Source: Gnetum montanum (Eukaryota > Streptophyta > Gnetopsida > Gnetales > Gnetaceae). Taken from it: 64,000 bases of DNA. Shown piece by piece: positions 25,021 to 36,756 of this stretch. Both the position numbers and the translations under genes were made by a program. The stretch spans positions 2,697-66,696 of the forward strand of contig MNCI01005969.1 in the NCBI GenBank assembly GCA_015680685.1. Reading direction: 5' to 3'. Each line of letters begins with the position of its first letter. The first letter of the stretch is position 1. Below the pieces are notes generated by a model that saw nothing but the letters and a program-made list of their open reading frames with translations, ran no database searches and was not told where the DNA came from.

Positions 25021-25245
25021 GGATTAGGCATATTGAGTTCACACTTATCATTGTATTTTGCCTTTTGCTCAATCCTATTATATAGCTCTGTAATGTTTGT
25101 TGCAATAATTGTGCAATGTATTCTTTCATCAACATATATGAAATATATAAACTTTTATTTTAACCAATTTATGTTTACTAGTATATATTATTTGGAATGC
25201 AAATAGTGATGATAACTTAAAAAATAAAAAAAATAATTAAATTCT
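24860..25245 (+). repeat. Single 3' terminal unit of Helitron copy 1, ending at an assembly gap
   Basis: The end of the helicase frame plus an untranslated AT-rich tail (through aaataattaaattct) is the same unit that occurs three times in tandem at 48138-49369 in copy 2. It stops at a run of 15 N (25246-25260), just where the further units of copy 2 begin. Confidence 0.85.
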
Positions 25246-25260
25246 NNNNNNNNNNNNNNN

Positions 25261-25490
25261 TATATATATCAATTAGCTGAGATGATTTTAAAGAAGATAA
25301 TGATGATTTTAAAGAAGATAATGTTAACCAAGCTTGAATGAGGTAACAAGATAACTAAAAACAGAATCACTAATCCCTCCTTTGTTTCTCTACCACTTAC
25401 CCAATTTAGTTTTACCCTCTCAGTCAAGTTTGCTCTTTCTTTGTTTGTTCATAACATTTTTGAGAAATAAATCTCTCGCATAAATAAGGC
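25261..25490. repeat. Left palindrome arm downstream of Helitron copy 1
   Basis: Matches 49375-49595 of copy 2, from tatatatatc through gaggtaacaagata and accacttacccaatttagtt to gagaaataaatctct. The opposite arm is absent here. A 22-bp stretch around atgattttaaagaagataat is duplicated near 25281-25325. Confidence 0.85.
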
Positions 25491-27341
25491 CAAACTCTTC
25501 ACCAAACATTTGTAACCCAGCACCTGTAAATCCCAGAAAACATATATATATTTTCTGATCCTTGCAGAAACCGCCGCCCTAAGCCCTAAGGTTCGGACTA
25601 GGGAACGAAGTTCATAATTATTTACCCACAACCCTTAACTAGCCTGATAAGCACATCACCTGCACATACTTAAATAATGCATTTAATTAACCAGTGTGTC
25701 CCGGATGAGCTCATGTCCTATGCACATGGCAGTGGAGTGCGTTGCGATGTGATGCCAATCTAAAGTATTTATTTTTGCATAATGCTGGTCATGATGCACA
25801 CGCAAAAAAAAGGTGTGCATTTTTCACTAATGTACAGACTTAAAATGTGGCGGGAACTTCATTTGTGAGAAACAAAAATACATAGATGAAAACAACTAAG
25901 ATAAATGTGAGAAGACTTGGAATTTTCTTTTCTTTCAGAGTTTCACACAGTAGAAAGGCCGCTCACCAGCAAGGGTTAGTTTTTAATACAAAGCCATTTT
26001 ACAATTAGCAGGATCAAGTGCAAGGCAAGCAACATATTTTCTGGAAAGCTACCTTTTCAAATCAAGAAAAACAAGAGCTAAAAATAAAATATCATGTGCA
26101 AAATCTAATTTTCCATGGTTTTTCTTTGAGAGTTTGTGGAGAAAAACAAGAGCTAAAAATAAAATATCATGCACTAAATAGCAATGTTAAGAAAAGCCCG
26201 CCAAATTAACATTAATTTTTTAATTCTATTTCGTGTTTACCTAATTTCCTCGTAACTCACAGTTTCGCTACTGTGCCCCTGGAAATTTTTGGTGTACCAT
26301 ACAGAAACCGCACAATGCGTGGACAATGTCCTTATGTGCGTGCACCATCTGTGACATTAAATCCAAGCCCACAGGTCAACTTTAATTAATCTTCTTAATC
26401 ACTACACGATTTGGAGTGTCGGGTGAACTTAGAGCATTGAATAAGGGTCAATAGTGGGCTTAGGTTCAACAATTGTCTTGAGGATTCGCGGTGCCATCAT
26501 CAAAAGTCGGAACGCTGGACATATTTATTGGCTGGCGTGATGCAGGTTTAACATTTTTATTATCTAAAAGAAAAATAAAAAAACTTTTGCAACGGTGGTT
26601 CATTATCGGTATTGCAAGATTTTCTTGCTCATTAATGACGACCTTCATTGACGATCGACACAAGGATCAAAGTTTTATGGATTCAGTGAAGCAAAAAGAT
26701 CGACGGCTGTGCATTGGCCGGCAATTCCAATCTTCAAAAGGCGTGTGCAACGTGAGAAAACCATGAATTGACCGATCTACATCAGGTTAAATGGACGATT
26801 GGGATAAATATGGACGATTGGGATAAATATGTATTACATGGTCTGATTACCTAATACCATACCAAACATCTATTTGAACCTGAAATGGTAGTTTGCTGTG
26901 CAACATGGTATCTGGCAATTTTCAAGATACTCAACTAAGCCCTACTACCTTTTTTCTCGATTTGGGGGGGGGGGTCACATGGGTTGCCAAGCCCCAAAAA
27001 GAAGTTTTATTAATATTAATATTAAAAGAGTAACAATTAAAGTATCCACATTAAGTCACAGGGTTAAGGGAAGGGGAATTGAGATAAGTTTGAATGAGAC
27101 TCGGGAATAGCCTTATAAATAAACGAAGGAATGTGGGGCACTACCAACGTCAACTCTAACTGACTCGTTACACGAGAGAATGGCATTAATATAGATGAGG
27201 TGGAGAGCTCTCAGTAAAGGACAGAGAGAGTTCCAAAAGGTGGCTCCACACAACTAAAAAAAGGGAAGCTTCCTTGCAGAGATTACTAATGATGAGTGAT
27301 GTTGGAATGCACGGGTCTTTCCCAAAGCTGCAAGAGATGAA
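25491..27341. other. Unassigned stretch between Helitron copy 1 and the L1 remnant
   Basis: No domain recognised. It holds a 31-bp direct repeat (gaaaaacaagagctaaaaat plus aaaatatcatg at 26065 and 26140), a short tandem atggacgattgggataaat at 26791-26830, and a run of nine or more G near 26963. Confidence 0.45.
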
Positions 27342-29110
27342 CTAACTAATGACTATCCATATTGAACTTGGATGCTTGAGATGTGAGTTGGAAATGAATG
27401 AGGCGAAAGATTTGCAACTTCTCAAACCTAGTAAGTAAACATTTGTTAGAATAATTTGTCCTCTAAAAACTAACATTGCATCTGCACTTCCAAATATAAT
27501 ATAAAATAATAGGCCTAATAACTTTCCATAGAAAATTGAAATTAGCAAAAGTAATAGTCGAAAGGTCGAATATGGCATCATCTTGAGATAGCTTACGTGA
27601 TGGAAAAACTTTGGAAGCCCACTCCCACACATGCTGAGAAAAGGGACAGTGCCAAAACACATGGACAAAGTCATCTTGTCCACCACAGAGAGGGCAATTG
27701 GGATTGGGAATCCCCAGATATTCTAAACGTTTACCAATTGGTAGACCATGGTGGAGGAGACACTAGAGGAACTGCTTAATTTTGGGGAGGGTTGGTAGTT
27801 TCCAAATATGTTGGCAGAGGGGGATCTAGAAATTTTCTGACTCTTGTTTGTGCCAAGACTTATTACAATGTTGAATGACCTCAGATGGGTCTTGCATAAG
27901 GTGAAAGGGGATTGATGGTTGGTAAGACAGGAGTTTGACCCCATTAATCCATTGAAGGCCATGAAAAGGGCTTTGCACCATGACATCTAGTTGCCAATGA
28001 CCATGGAGAAAGGAGTAAATCTTGAGAAGGCAATGGCTCATTACTTCTGACTCCTCATACAAATTATTAAACTTGACCCCCGAAATCCAATGACTAGCCA
28101 GCCTAAGACAATTCAAAGAAATAACCCCTTCATATACCAAGAGGTAGCAACCTTAGCATTTGTGATGGCAAGGGGAGTAAGCGACAAAGGTAACCACCAC
28201 AGACACAATTTAGATAGGAAAATAGGATTGATCTTTATGTGAGTCCAGTCAATGTAACTGTGTAGAATTTTCCAAGCCCTCCAAATGCTTTTGAAAACAT
28301 GAGATCCAAGAAGAATGATAGTGAGGGGGGAAAGGACCAATTGACAAAATGGATACCTTTCCAGAAGGGCTTGTTTTTAGGAAATGCTTGATGAAGCCAT
28401 AATTGGAGGAGGGTCCAGATAATATCTGAGGCATCTAAATGTTGTACTAACCACTTAGCAACCAAGGTAATTCCTTTCTTGTAGGAATTCAAAAGACCTA
28501 AGCCACTGTTATTCTTGGGGAGAGTAACAATATTCCAAGCAACTCGATCGAATCCTTTCTGAAAATCTTTGGAGGACCACATGAAGTTACGAAATAATTG
28601 TTCAAGCTTCTGGTAGGCAGCTTGGGAGGGGGCCCAACACAAAGGGTAATACACATGGGTTGATGCACATATGGACTTACATATGAGGTATTTACCTATG
28701 AGTGTGAGGGGTTTAGTTTTCCATTTGGCAACTTTCTTTTGAATTCAATAAATAACCTGCTCCTAGAGCATAGAGGTTGAACCTCTAAAACAGAAAGGGA
28801 TTCCTAGAATCTTAATGATGTCTTGATCCTGAAGCCACTTCGAAGTATAGTTGGTCACATGTTTGTAATTGCCAGTAAAGCTATAAACAAAGGATTTATT
28901 CCAATTTATAGTGGAGCCTGAGAGTGTGCAATATTGCTCCACCCTTGATAAGAGGCGGTGCAAATTGACGACTATGTTTTGAACTAGAAACAAGGAGTCA
29001 TCGGCGAAGTGCATATTGAGAAGCTATTGTTGAGAGGAAGAAAGGCAAACCCTAGTGAGAACTTTTATTTGAATGTCTTGGTTTATCTAATAACAAAGTA
29101 AGTCAGCTAT
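27342..29110 (-). pseudogene. L1-type LINE ORF2, second half of RT and C-terminal zinc region
   Basis: Minus strand. The catalytic box is NMHFADDSLFLVQN near 29010, followed by LLSRVEQYCTLSGSTINWNK, ILGIPFCFRG, and AYQKLEQLFRNFMWSSKDFQ near 28600. At the end lies a zinc-binding region typical of plant LINE reverse transcriptases (HVFWHCPFSQHVWEWASKVF near 27650). Stops and frame changes break it into pieces. It continues the fragment at 29928-30740, from which it is separated by a solo LTR. No poly-A tail or target duplication was found at the low-coordinate end. A plant L1 copies itself through target-primed reverse transcription; this copy is dead. Confidence 0.9.
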
Positions 29111-29927
29111 TGATGAGTGGCGAGGTACCCCTACACTCAACCATACGAATATGAGCATTACACGCACGATCCTGTCGAACTCCGCAGACTAAGTGCTTAC
29201 ATGCCTTATGGAACACTTAAGGTTAATCATTCATTATCTTCCCATACTTGTATTTGTCACAGTTGTATGGTTAAGTTTGAGGTATATGATTTTTATGTCT
29301 TTTATGTTTTATCTCCTATGATGATAAGGTGAAGGGTGAAGAGGCTAATTAACTAACTTTAACTAACTAACTAAGCCTTACTTAACCTAGCATCAGTATC
29401 CGTTCCCACTTACTGTTCACACCCTGAACCGATGCAACCTTGGTTACCAAATTCTATTCATTGCTGGGATCACCAAGTGTAACGCACGTGCTCGAAGCGG
29501 TCGTACTGAATAAACTTAACTAGGAGAGAAGGGTTGAGAGAGATTTAATGACTAATAAAGCGTTTAAATGATAAATAGTAAATAACAATAAATAAAGGCC
29601 TATTTAGCCTATTCCATGCACTGCAAGGTTTATCCAAGAAGTTTGTCTTTATTGCCATACACAAACTTATGTTCAGGTACAATATTTGCTCGAATAAAGA
29701 TTCGTTCACTTTGGAGCTCCTATTGCAGGCACATGGAAATTATTCTATCTCTAGAAAGGTAAAACTATCAGAGTTTCACTACGGTCTAGGCCTAGAATGA
29801 GAAATAAGGGAGAGCTGCCTCTTATTTATAGATTTGACGACACATTGCGATATCGCGTACGCGATATCGTAGGGGAAGACGCGATATCGCTTACGTGATA
29901 TCGCGAGGGATGCGATATCACGTCCCA
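29111..29927 (-). mobile_element. Solo LTR of a gypsy element, inserted in the L1 remnant
   Basis: On the plus strand it starts TGATGAGTGGCGAGGTACCC, the reverse complement of the LTR end at 1-174, and reads back through a TATA box (ctataaata in reverse, near 29830) to a palindrome array at 29845-29920. The outer right end is placed at CGTCCCA by resumption of LINE coding sequence, where LAPYLFILTT is followed after the LTR by ADLLCY. No clear 5-bp target duplication remains. No internal sequence is present, so it is the product of LTR-LTR recombination. Confidence 0.85.
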
Positions 29928-30740
29928 TTAGTTGTGAGGATAAAGAGATAGGGGGCGAGAGGATAGCCTTGCCTCACTAACCTATGTATAGGAAAGGGAG
30001 AGATAATGTCGAAGGTAGTGGCTATTCTTGCTGTAGCATATGAGAATAAGCATTTCACCATATGCAAGAACTTAGGGCAAAAATCAAGTTTGGTCATGAT
30101 CTGTAAGATAAAGTCCCACTTTATGTTGTCATAAGCCTTGGCGTAATCAAGTTTCGCTAAGAGAATATCTTACCCATCATCCTTTGCCCACTTGAGACCT
30201 TCCCATGCTGCAACCACATTATTTAAAATATATCAACTAGGAACAATTCCTATTTTCTAGGGAGATATGATTTGGCCAAGAATTTTTTTCAGCTGTAAGG
30301 CTAAGCACTTGGCCCAAATTTTATACACCACATTGAGAAGAGTTATGCAACACCAATTGGAGATATTGGTAAGATCCCCTGACTTAGGGAGGAGACAAAT
30401 AACCCCTTGATTTAGATTGGGCCCAAGGGAACCAGTTAGGATAGCCTCATTAATGACCTGTAGAAGATCATTTCCACCAAATCCCAATGAGTTTGAAAAA
30501 ATTTTGTAGGGAAACCATCATATCTAGGAGCCTTCCCATGACTTAACTTGGAATAGGCCACCTATAGCTCCACCAAAGTGATATCAGCATCAAGGCTTTG
30601 TAGCACAATGGAATTGATAAGGCAAGGATAATTAGGGGTGGCAACCTCGAACGAAGAGATGTCCATTGGGGTGGCTGCAAAAAGGGTTTCATAGTGGTGC
30701 TTAAGAAAGGAATCATTGCTTTATATCGATCTTCGTACAT
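29928..30740 (-). pseudogene. L1-type LINE ORF2, first half of reverse transcriptase
   Basis: Minus strand, upstream part of the element at 27342-29110. Readable motifs are LSHGKAPRYDGFPTKFF near 30540, GVICLLPKSGDLTNISNW near 30410, a DYAKAYD-like box near 30140 and VRQGYPLAPYLFIL near 29960. These are RT blocks 1 to 4 of plant L1 elements. The endonuclease domain expected before them is not visible beyond 30740, so the copy is 5'-truncated or too decayed. Confidence 0.9.
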
Positions 30741-32085
30741 ATTTTAGTGGCCCCACTAAACATTGCATACAGAAATGTAAAAATGTTCAGATGGGTCCAC
30801 AATAGTACTACAATAAAAACATGGTGTTCTCTTTATCAGTGCAAGAGACAAGTGGATGAATAATGGGCATCCACCTCTAGGAATCAAAAGCCTGGAAAGT
30901 AGCGCAAAGCAGACAACATCAGAGCAACCCACTCTGGATCATGGGGGCTAACAGGTAGCTAACAATCTAGTAGGTCAAGGAAAATGTATAAACAAACATC
31001 GTGATAAAACAAAGAAAAGCAATTTAAAAAACTAAAGAATACGATATTAGACTCCTAATCAAGAAAAATTTATTTACTTTGGCTATCATTGATTTTGAAG
31101 CTCTTTATTATATCCCTTTTGGATACATTGGGTATGACAATATGAGTATGATTTATATATTGTGTGTGGTCTCGATACATTATTAGGGATGAGATAATTT
31201 GTTATGATTATACTTTATATGCTACGATGCTTTGACTTTTATGTTATGATTATAATGTCTTTATATAGTTCACTACACTAATCCTATGCAATGTGTTAGG
31301 CAGGTGATGTGGTTGACAAGGATGATGGATTGGAGTATAAAAACAACTATTTGATATGTATTTATGCTTTACCTGTAGCTTCAATATTTATCCATTTGAA
31401 CTATAGCACTATGTTGTGTATAGCTTGGATGTGATTTTAGCACGTGAATATGTAGAGTGTATAGATTTAAATAGATTTAATTTTGAGTCTTAATGTGCTT
31501 TTTATGCATGGTTAAAGTGCAAGACATTAGTTGAAAAGAAAAATAAAAAAAATGAACTTATGAAAATATTTCTTTAAAAAAAATTCAAAAAGTAAAGATG
31601 GAATTGAGTTTTGCATGTGAGGTGCAATGTGAAAAAAAAAGGGAAAATGTCTTTATACATAAATTATATGCTTTAAACATAGTTCAACTATTTTCCACTA
31701 CCTTGCACCACTTACCTTGAGAATTTGGGTTTTCATTTTTTATTTTTTTTTACTATTTGTACAACCAAAAACCAAGTTTAAGTTTATTCTTTCTTATTTT
31801 TCCACTTTTTTTCTAAATTTTTTACTTTGTGGAAGGATTTTGCTTACTTTGAACTTGAATTTGAATTTGCTATAGTCATATCTACATAGGTATGAGATTT
31901 GTTTGAAGTGAAATGGAATTTTGTTTGATTTCTGAGGATTGTATGCTTGTTTTGGAATTTTTGGTTTAACAATTTTAATTAGTAGGTTGTATTTATCTTT
32001 CCTTTGTATTTTTGTGTTAGATTACTATATATGATCATGCGATGTGGGCATGTAGGGTAGATAGTGAAAACTAAAAATTGAAAAT
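30741..32085. other. AT-rich stretch, no gene seen
   Basis: Between the L1 remnant and a solo LTR. Poly-T and poly-A runs near 31540-31800; no domain on either strand. Confidence 0.5.
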
Positions 32086-32933
32086 TGATGAGTTGTCGTG
32101 GGTTGATCGCGTCGATGCGTGGTTTGCTACATCAATGCATATGCATCGACATAGTGTTTTTTTTTTTTTTTTGCATATAAATACATCTACTCTCATCATG
32201 TATTAGCATTCTTTTAGTTAATAGAGTAGATGAAGCCCTATAGTTTTATTTCGTAGTCGTAGAGAATAGTTAGTGAGTGCTTGTAGTGTGGTTGTGAGTC
32301 AGTTGTATGTTGTCTTGTTCAAGTGGAAATGTACCTGGTCACATTCCATAAATGACAATAAGATTGAGATTGATTATTATTCATTACAACACTTTGACTT
32401 AGATTAAATTTACTTTTAATGCATATTATATTCCATGTACTTAGTTAATATTTACATTTCGATGCATATTAATGAATTGGCGGAATGAGTGCGACCAGTT
32501 TTAGGCATAAACATGTATTCGCTTAGTAACCCCAGTAGTGTCATTGCTTGGTTCACATAGTAACGTAACGCTTGGTAATCCTAGTAGTGGATACATGAAT
32601 TCAAGATGTGTATGACAAGCTGGAAATGGAAACTCATTGCCCATAGGCTAGTTTAGTATTTATCTTCCTGTTGTTTATTAGATTAAATAATTAATTTCTC
32701 TATTATCATTAAGATTAGCATAAGGCCAAAACAACATCAACCATCATATGCCTCACTTTGGACTAAACCATACATGACAAAGCTACCACTAGTCCAAGTG
32801 GGAAGACAACAAACTACAATCAATACTTAACAGTTTAGATGCCAAACTAGTCTCATCCATGAAATTCAATCAAGTTGTGCATGAACACTCATAATTTGTA
32901 TGGTTGGGTGTAGGAGGTACCTGTTGCTCATCA
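32086..32933 (+). mobile_element. Solo LTR of a gypsy element
   Basis: It runs TGATGAGTTGTCG...GTTGCTCATCA, 848 bp, with perfect 6-bp inverted ends (TGATGA/TCATCA), a TATA-like catataaata near 32172 and the family end block gtatggttgggtgtagg. Flanks are aaaat on the left and gaaat on the right, a 4-of-5 target duplication. No primer site follows, so it stands alone. Its U3 holds TCGATGC/GCATCGA palindromes rather than the GATATC type of its relatives. Confidence 0.85.
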
Positions 32934-32959
32934 GAAATTTTTATTATGTCTAAGAAATC

Positions 32960-35240
32960 ACAAAGGATTTTTTGGACAATTACAATGCCCCAACATTGTG
33001 TTGAAGAAAGTTGAAAACATCATTAATATAATGCCCTAAGTAGATGGAGTCAATTTGAGAGAAAGAAATTAGCAGATTACAATTAATAGTATAATTTAAT
33101 CAAATGTGAGCTAAAGATGGGCAAAATATGTTCTTCATCTTCTATGTTTTGTTTGCACAATCTGCAAATACACTCTTCTCTTGGTAAATTAATCTAACCA
33201 CCTATCTCAATAAGGAGATGATGAGAGCTCAGTATTGCTCTAGTAATTTGATTTCTTAAATGAAAAAGAATAGCTGAGAAAAGATACCATTGAATACTAG
33301 ATAACAAACCTCTACTAATGAAATGTAAATAAGAATGTTTTTTCCCCTAATGTGTTCAACTAAACTTTAGCCCAAAAATTTTCTTTTATAGTTTTCCAAA
33401 AGAGCCTTTTGTTTAAAGCAATATCCTCTATAGCAGTATTCCATGATTAAAGCCATAATTTTCCTTGATTCAACTATCCATTTTTTGGGTGTAGCATTCA
33501 TTATCTCCTTAACATTATTAACTTCCTCCATGTGACTTAACTTCTAAGTATAAGTAATAAATTGATAGAGGGCTTCAACTTCAAGACGAAGCATATCTAC
33601 TTCTAAAAGTAAGATATCATAAGAAGTCTACATTTTTACTTGAAATTCGTATATAAGAAGTTGGTTTTGGATATGCTCTAATTTTTTCCAATTATGTATA
33701 GAAAGATAAGGTTCCTAAGAAACACACCCATATAATAATACATGTTAGACAATGTTGCGAAAAAGTTTTCTTCTAAACTCCCATGCCAAAATTTGTTACC
33801 TGCTATAATTATTTCTTAGAGCAAAGAGAGCTCACATGCCACTTGAAACCCTTTGAGTAATAAGGGTATTCCAACTATAATTACTGGCAAATTCAACTCC
33901 CAAATATTAATAAGATTCACATATATCAAGTCTTTTTTCTCTAAGGAAAAACTTGTAATTTCTATTTTAAGTATCATAAACTAAAATTTTAATGTTATCA
34001 ATATTAACATTCATACCTGAATGGTTGCAGTAGTCATGGGTAATTTGAAGCATATAATTTAATCTTGTAGCTGATTTTGCAATAAGGCCACATCATATAC
34101 AAAGAGAAGCATGTTTTAAAATAATCTATAAACTAACATACCATGATTAGAGGCATTTTGCATCCATTCCTCCAATTCATCTATAAATATGCCAAAAAGG
34201 GTAGGGAACAAAGGAAAACCTTGTTTAACTCCAATTGAGCTATTGATAATTGTTCCTTCTTCAGTAAGATGATCTTCACTAAGAATGTTAACCATCTCAT
34301 AGATTCTTTTTAGTAGCAGAAAGAAGATTTGGTGGAATGTTAATGTTATCAAATCTCTTTGAAAGTTTATCTTGAGCAATAGAATCATAAGCCTTAGAGA
34401 AATCAACAAAACAAATAAAAGTTATATGGTTGGGCCATTCTACTTTCTCTACATAATAACATAAAGTTATTATATGGTCTATAATAGAATGATTCCTCCT
34501 AAAGCCTTCTTGTGACTTAAGCATGAAAACCTTCCATTTCTATTCATGAACTAATTTTATTCTCCATAATAGTACTCGAAAGCTTAATGAAAACTAAATT
34601 GATCGCAATCAATCGATAATTATTAAGATTTTTCCTATCTCCTTTTTGAAAAGCAAAAATGCTCGACTAGAACTCTAAAAGTGATCCAAACCATGCTTAA
34701 GCCTTTTATTAAGAAGATTGCAAGCTGCTTTCCACACCAATGGACCACCCCATTTAAGAAACTCTGCATATAATTCATTAACATCAGCATCTTTCCTAGA
34801 AGATAATCTTTGAATTTCTACAAAATGTCATTAACAAATAACTCAAGAACATTAGAGTTATTTTGCACAGTTGGGGAAGACTCTTAATTAAAAAGATCAT
34901 TGAAGAAAGCTTGAATAGTAGATAACAAAAGATTCTAACCATATTGTTGTTTGTCTCAGAATAAATTTCAAAAGCTCTTTGGATTTGAGTGTAGCTTACA
35001 AATCATTCTTTCATGCTCTTCTTTAATGAACTTCCTTCTTTTATAATGAACAAACTTTCTATACTTCTTTAGCATTGAAACATCAAAAGTTGAAGCTATA
35101 AAATCTTTATGAGCTATCAAAGGATATACATCAAACCAAGGTTTTCTACAAGAAATCTTCTTCTTAATTTGCACTTGAGTAGTTGTAGATAAAATAACAT
35201 TAGTCAAATCTACCTCATTGTCATTATTGACCAACATATT
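32960..35240 (-). pseudogene. Non-L1 LINE (second family), reverse transcriptase remnant
   Basis: Minus strand. Near 35230-34970 a 90-codon open frame (KKYRKFVHYKRRKFIKEEHE) precedes the RT. RT motifs are QEGFRRNHSIIDHIITLCYY near 34510, FICFVDFSKAYDSI near 34420, and IGVKQGFPLFPTLFGIFIDE near 34230. The C-terminal zinc region (ECICRLCKQNIEDEEHILP) is near 33190-33140. The combination of GFRxxxSTIDHIxTL, CFVDFxKAFD and GVKQGCPLSPTLFGxxIDELE differs from plant L1 (compare the element at 27342-30740) and resembles LINE lineages better known outside flowering plants. Stops and frame changes make it dead. Confidence 0.85.
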
Positions 35241-35801
35241 AACTACTCTTATTTGAAAATCCTAACAAATGTCTTTTATGAGATGATGAGGTATGCATTT
35301 CTTGGAATGAATGTGACAAATTGAAGTAAGAATAGTGAATTTAAGGTAAAAATAAGGAGACTCTAGATAGTTAAAAGATTGAATTTGGATGTATTATTTT
35401 GTAGATTTCCTAAAATTTTGTGGTTTTGGTTGCAGATTGTTTATGAATAAATATGCAATTTATGAAATGATGTGCACTTGTGAAATATTAGATGTGATGT
35501 TGATGAGACTACCATGGTTGGAATATTATATTTTATGGGCATGTTTGTGCACATGAGTTTTTGGGAATTTCAATTATCACTGATTGTAATTAAATATTAC
35601 TAATTTTTATTTTATTAATTAAACTTTAAACACACATAACTTTGTTTCTAGGAGTCTGATTGAGGTAAAATTAGTGTCATTGGAATCTTTTTTGATGTAA
35701 TTTTTAATCATTTAATTTAATTTCTCTTTTGGCATCTATCATCTTGGAGGTTATAATAGTGCTCATTTTTACAAAATTATATATAGTTCGAGTATGGTTG
35801 T
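35241..35801. other. AT-rich stretch, no gene seen
   Basis: Flank between the second LINE and the next solo LTR. Nothing recognisable. Confidence 0.5.
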
Positions 35802-36751
35802 TGTGACAACCTAACTCAGCTTGACTTCTAATTTACTCAAGTCATATCCTTAATAATGTATTTGTGAAAGTAAACAAGATATTTTAACACATACAATAAA
35901 ATCTAAAACTAAAGCTGAAAGCTAAATGCACTAACAATTTTTCTAACATAATACAAGGGAAAGCTATGACTAAAAGTAATGTAATTATAGAATTTATATA
36001 ACAGAGATGTAACTAAGAAAATTGATTATAAAGCATTTCAACAATCATCAATGTCCCTACACTAGTTTACTATTAACATGATAATTAGAATAGCTTTCTA
36101 AGAATAACTAATTCAATTAGCTTTTCAATCATAAATCCTTTTCACAAGCAAAAGCAATTAGGATCATATAACACTAATATTAAGGTTTAGAAGATATATA
36201 CAAAATTATTCTTAATTCAAAAATTAGCATACAACACAACCTTTACATGCACACATATGTTACATAATTTGAACACTCCTTTTTCCTTTTCAACCACTCT
36301 TCTTTCTTCTCTAACCATTCCTTTCTTTTCCAACCACTCATTTTCTTTCTTTTTAAGCCACCTCTTTTCTTTCTTCTTTAATAACTCTTCTTTTCCAACC
36401 ACTCCTCCATTGGAAGCTTTTAGGAGCATCTTCTCTACCCTACCTACCAGTTATTTTATATTTTATATTTACTTTACCATAATACTATTTCCCTTATTTA
36501 GACTACTATTTATTTGCTGTATTTTACCATGATATCTGCACTTCTTTCTAAGTTCATATTATCTTAGCTCTGAGAGCCATGTATTATCATAAAATAAAAT
36601 AATTGCTTTTGCTCCATAAAAGATTCAAAATGACTTATTTATTAAGCATTCCAAGTACATCCAAGATACATTACATATTCAAATTACTACTTAGCCAAGA
36701 TACATTCTATTACATTCATATTATAAGTTGATGTAAAAGTAGGATGTTATA
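35802..36751. mobile_element. Solo LTR with 5-bp target duplication GTTGT
   Basis: The element starts TGTGACAACCT and ends AGGATGTTATA; these ends are inverted copies of each other at 8 of 11 positions, and the final TA is one transition from the usual CA. GTTGT stands directly on both sides (35797-35801 and 36752-36756). Length is 950 bp. There is no primer site or coding sequence inside, so it is a solo LTR of a family otherwise absent from the window. Confidence 0.75.
36270..36420. repeat. Pyrimidine-rich tract within the solo LTR
   Basis: Imperfect repeats of ttttccaaccactcttcttt-like sequence: long runs of C and T on the plus strand over about 150 bp. It is part of the LTR at 35802-36751. 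Confidence 0.8.
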
Positions 36752-36756
36752 GTTGT

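Noticed and set aside
26950-26975. Poly-G run as a regulatory G-quadruplex
   Set aside because: A single run of G without further runs nearby; more likely a simple-sequence slip.
29111-29937. A clear 5-bp target duplication for the solo LTR
   Set aside because: gctat on one side and ttagt on the other do not match; the right end may be degraded.
36217-36429. Minus-strand Lys/Glu-rich open frame
   Set aside because: It is the purine strand of the pyrimidine-rich tract inside a solo LTR, not a coding region.
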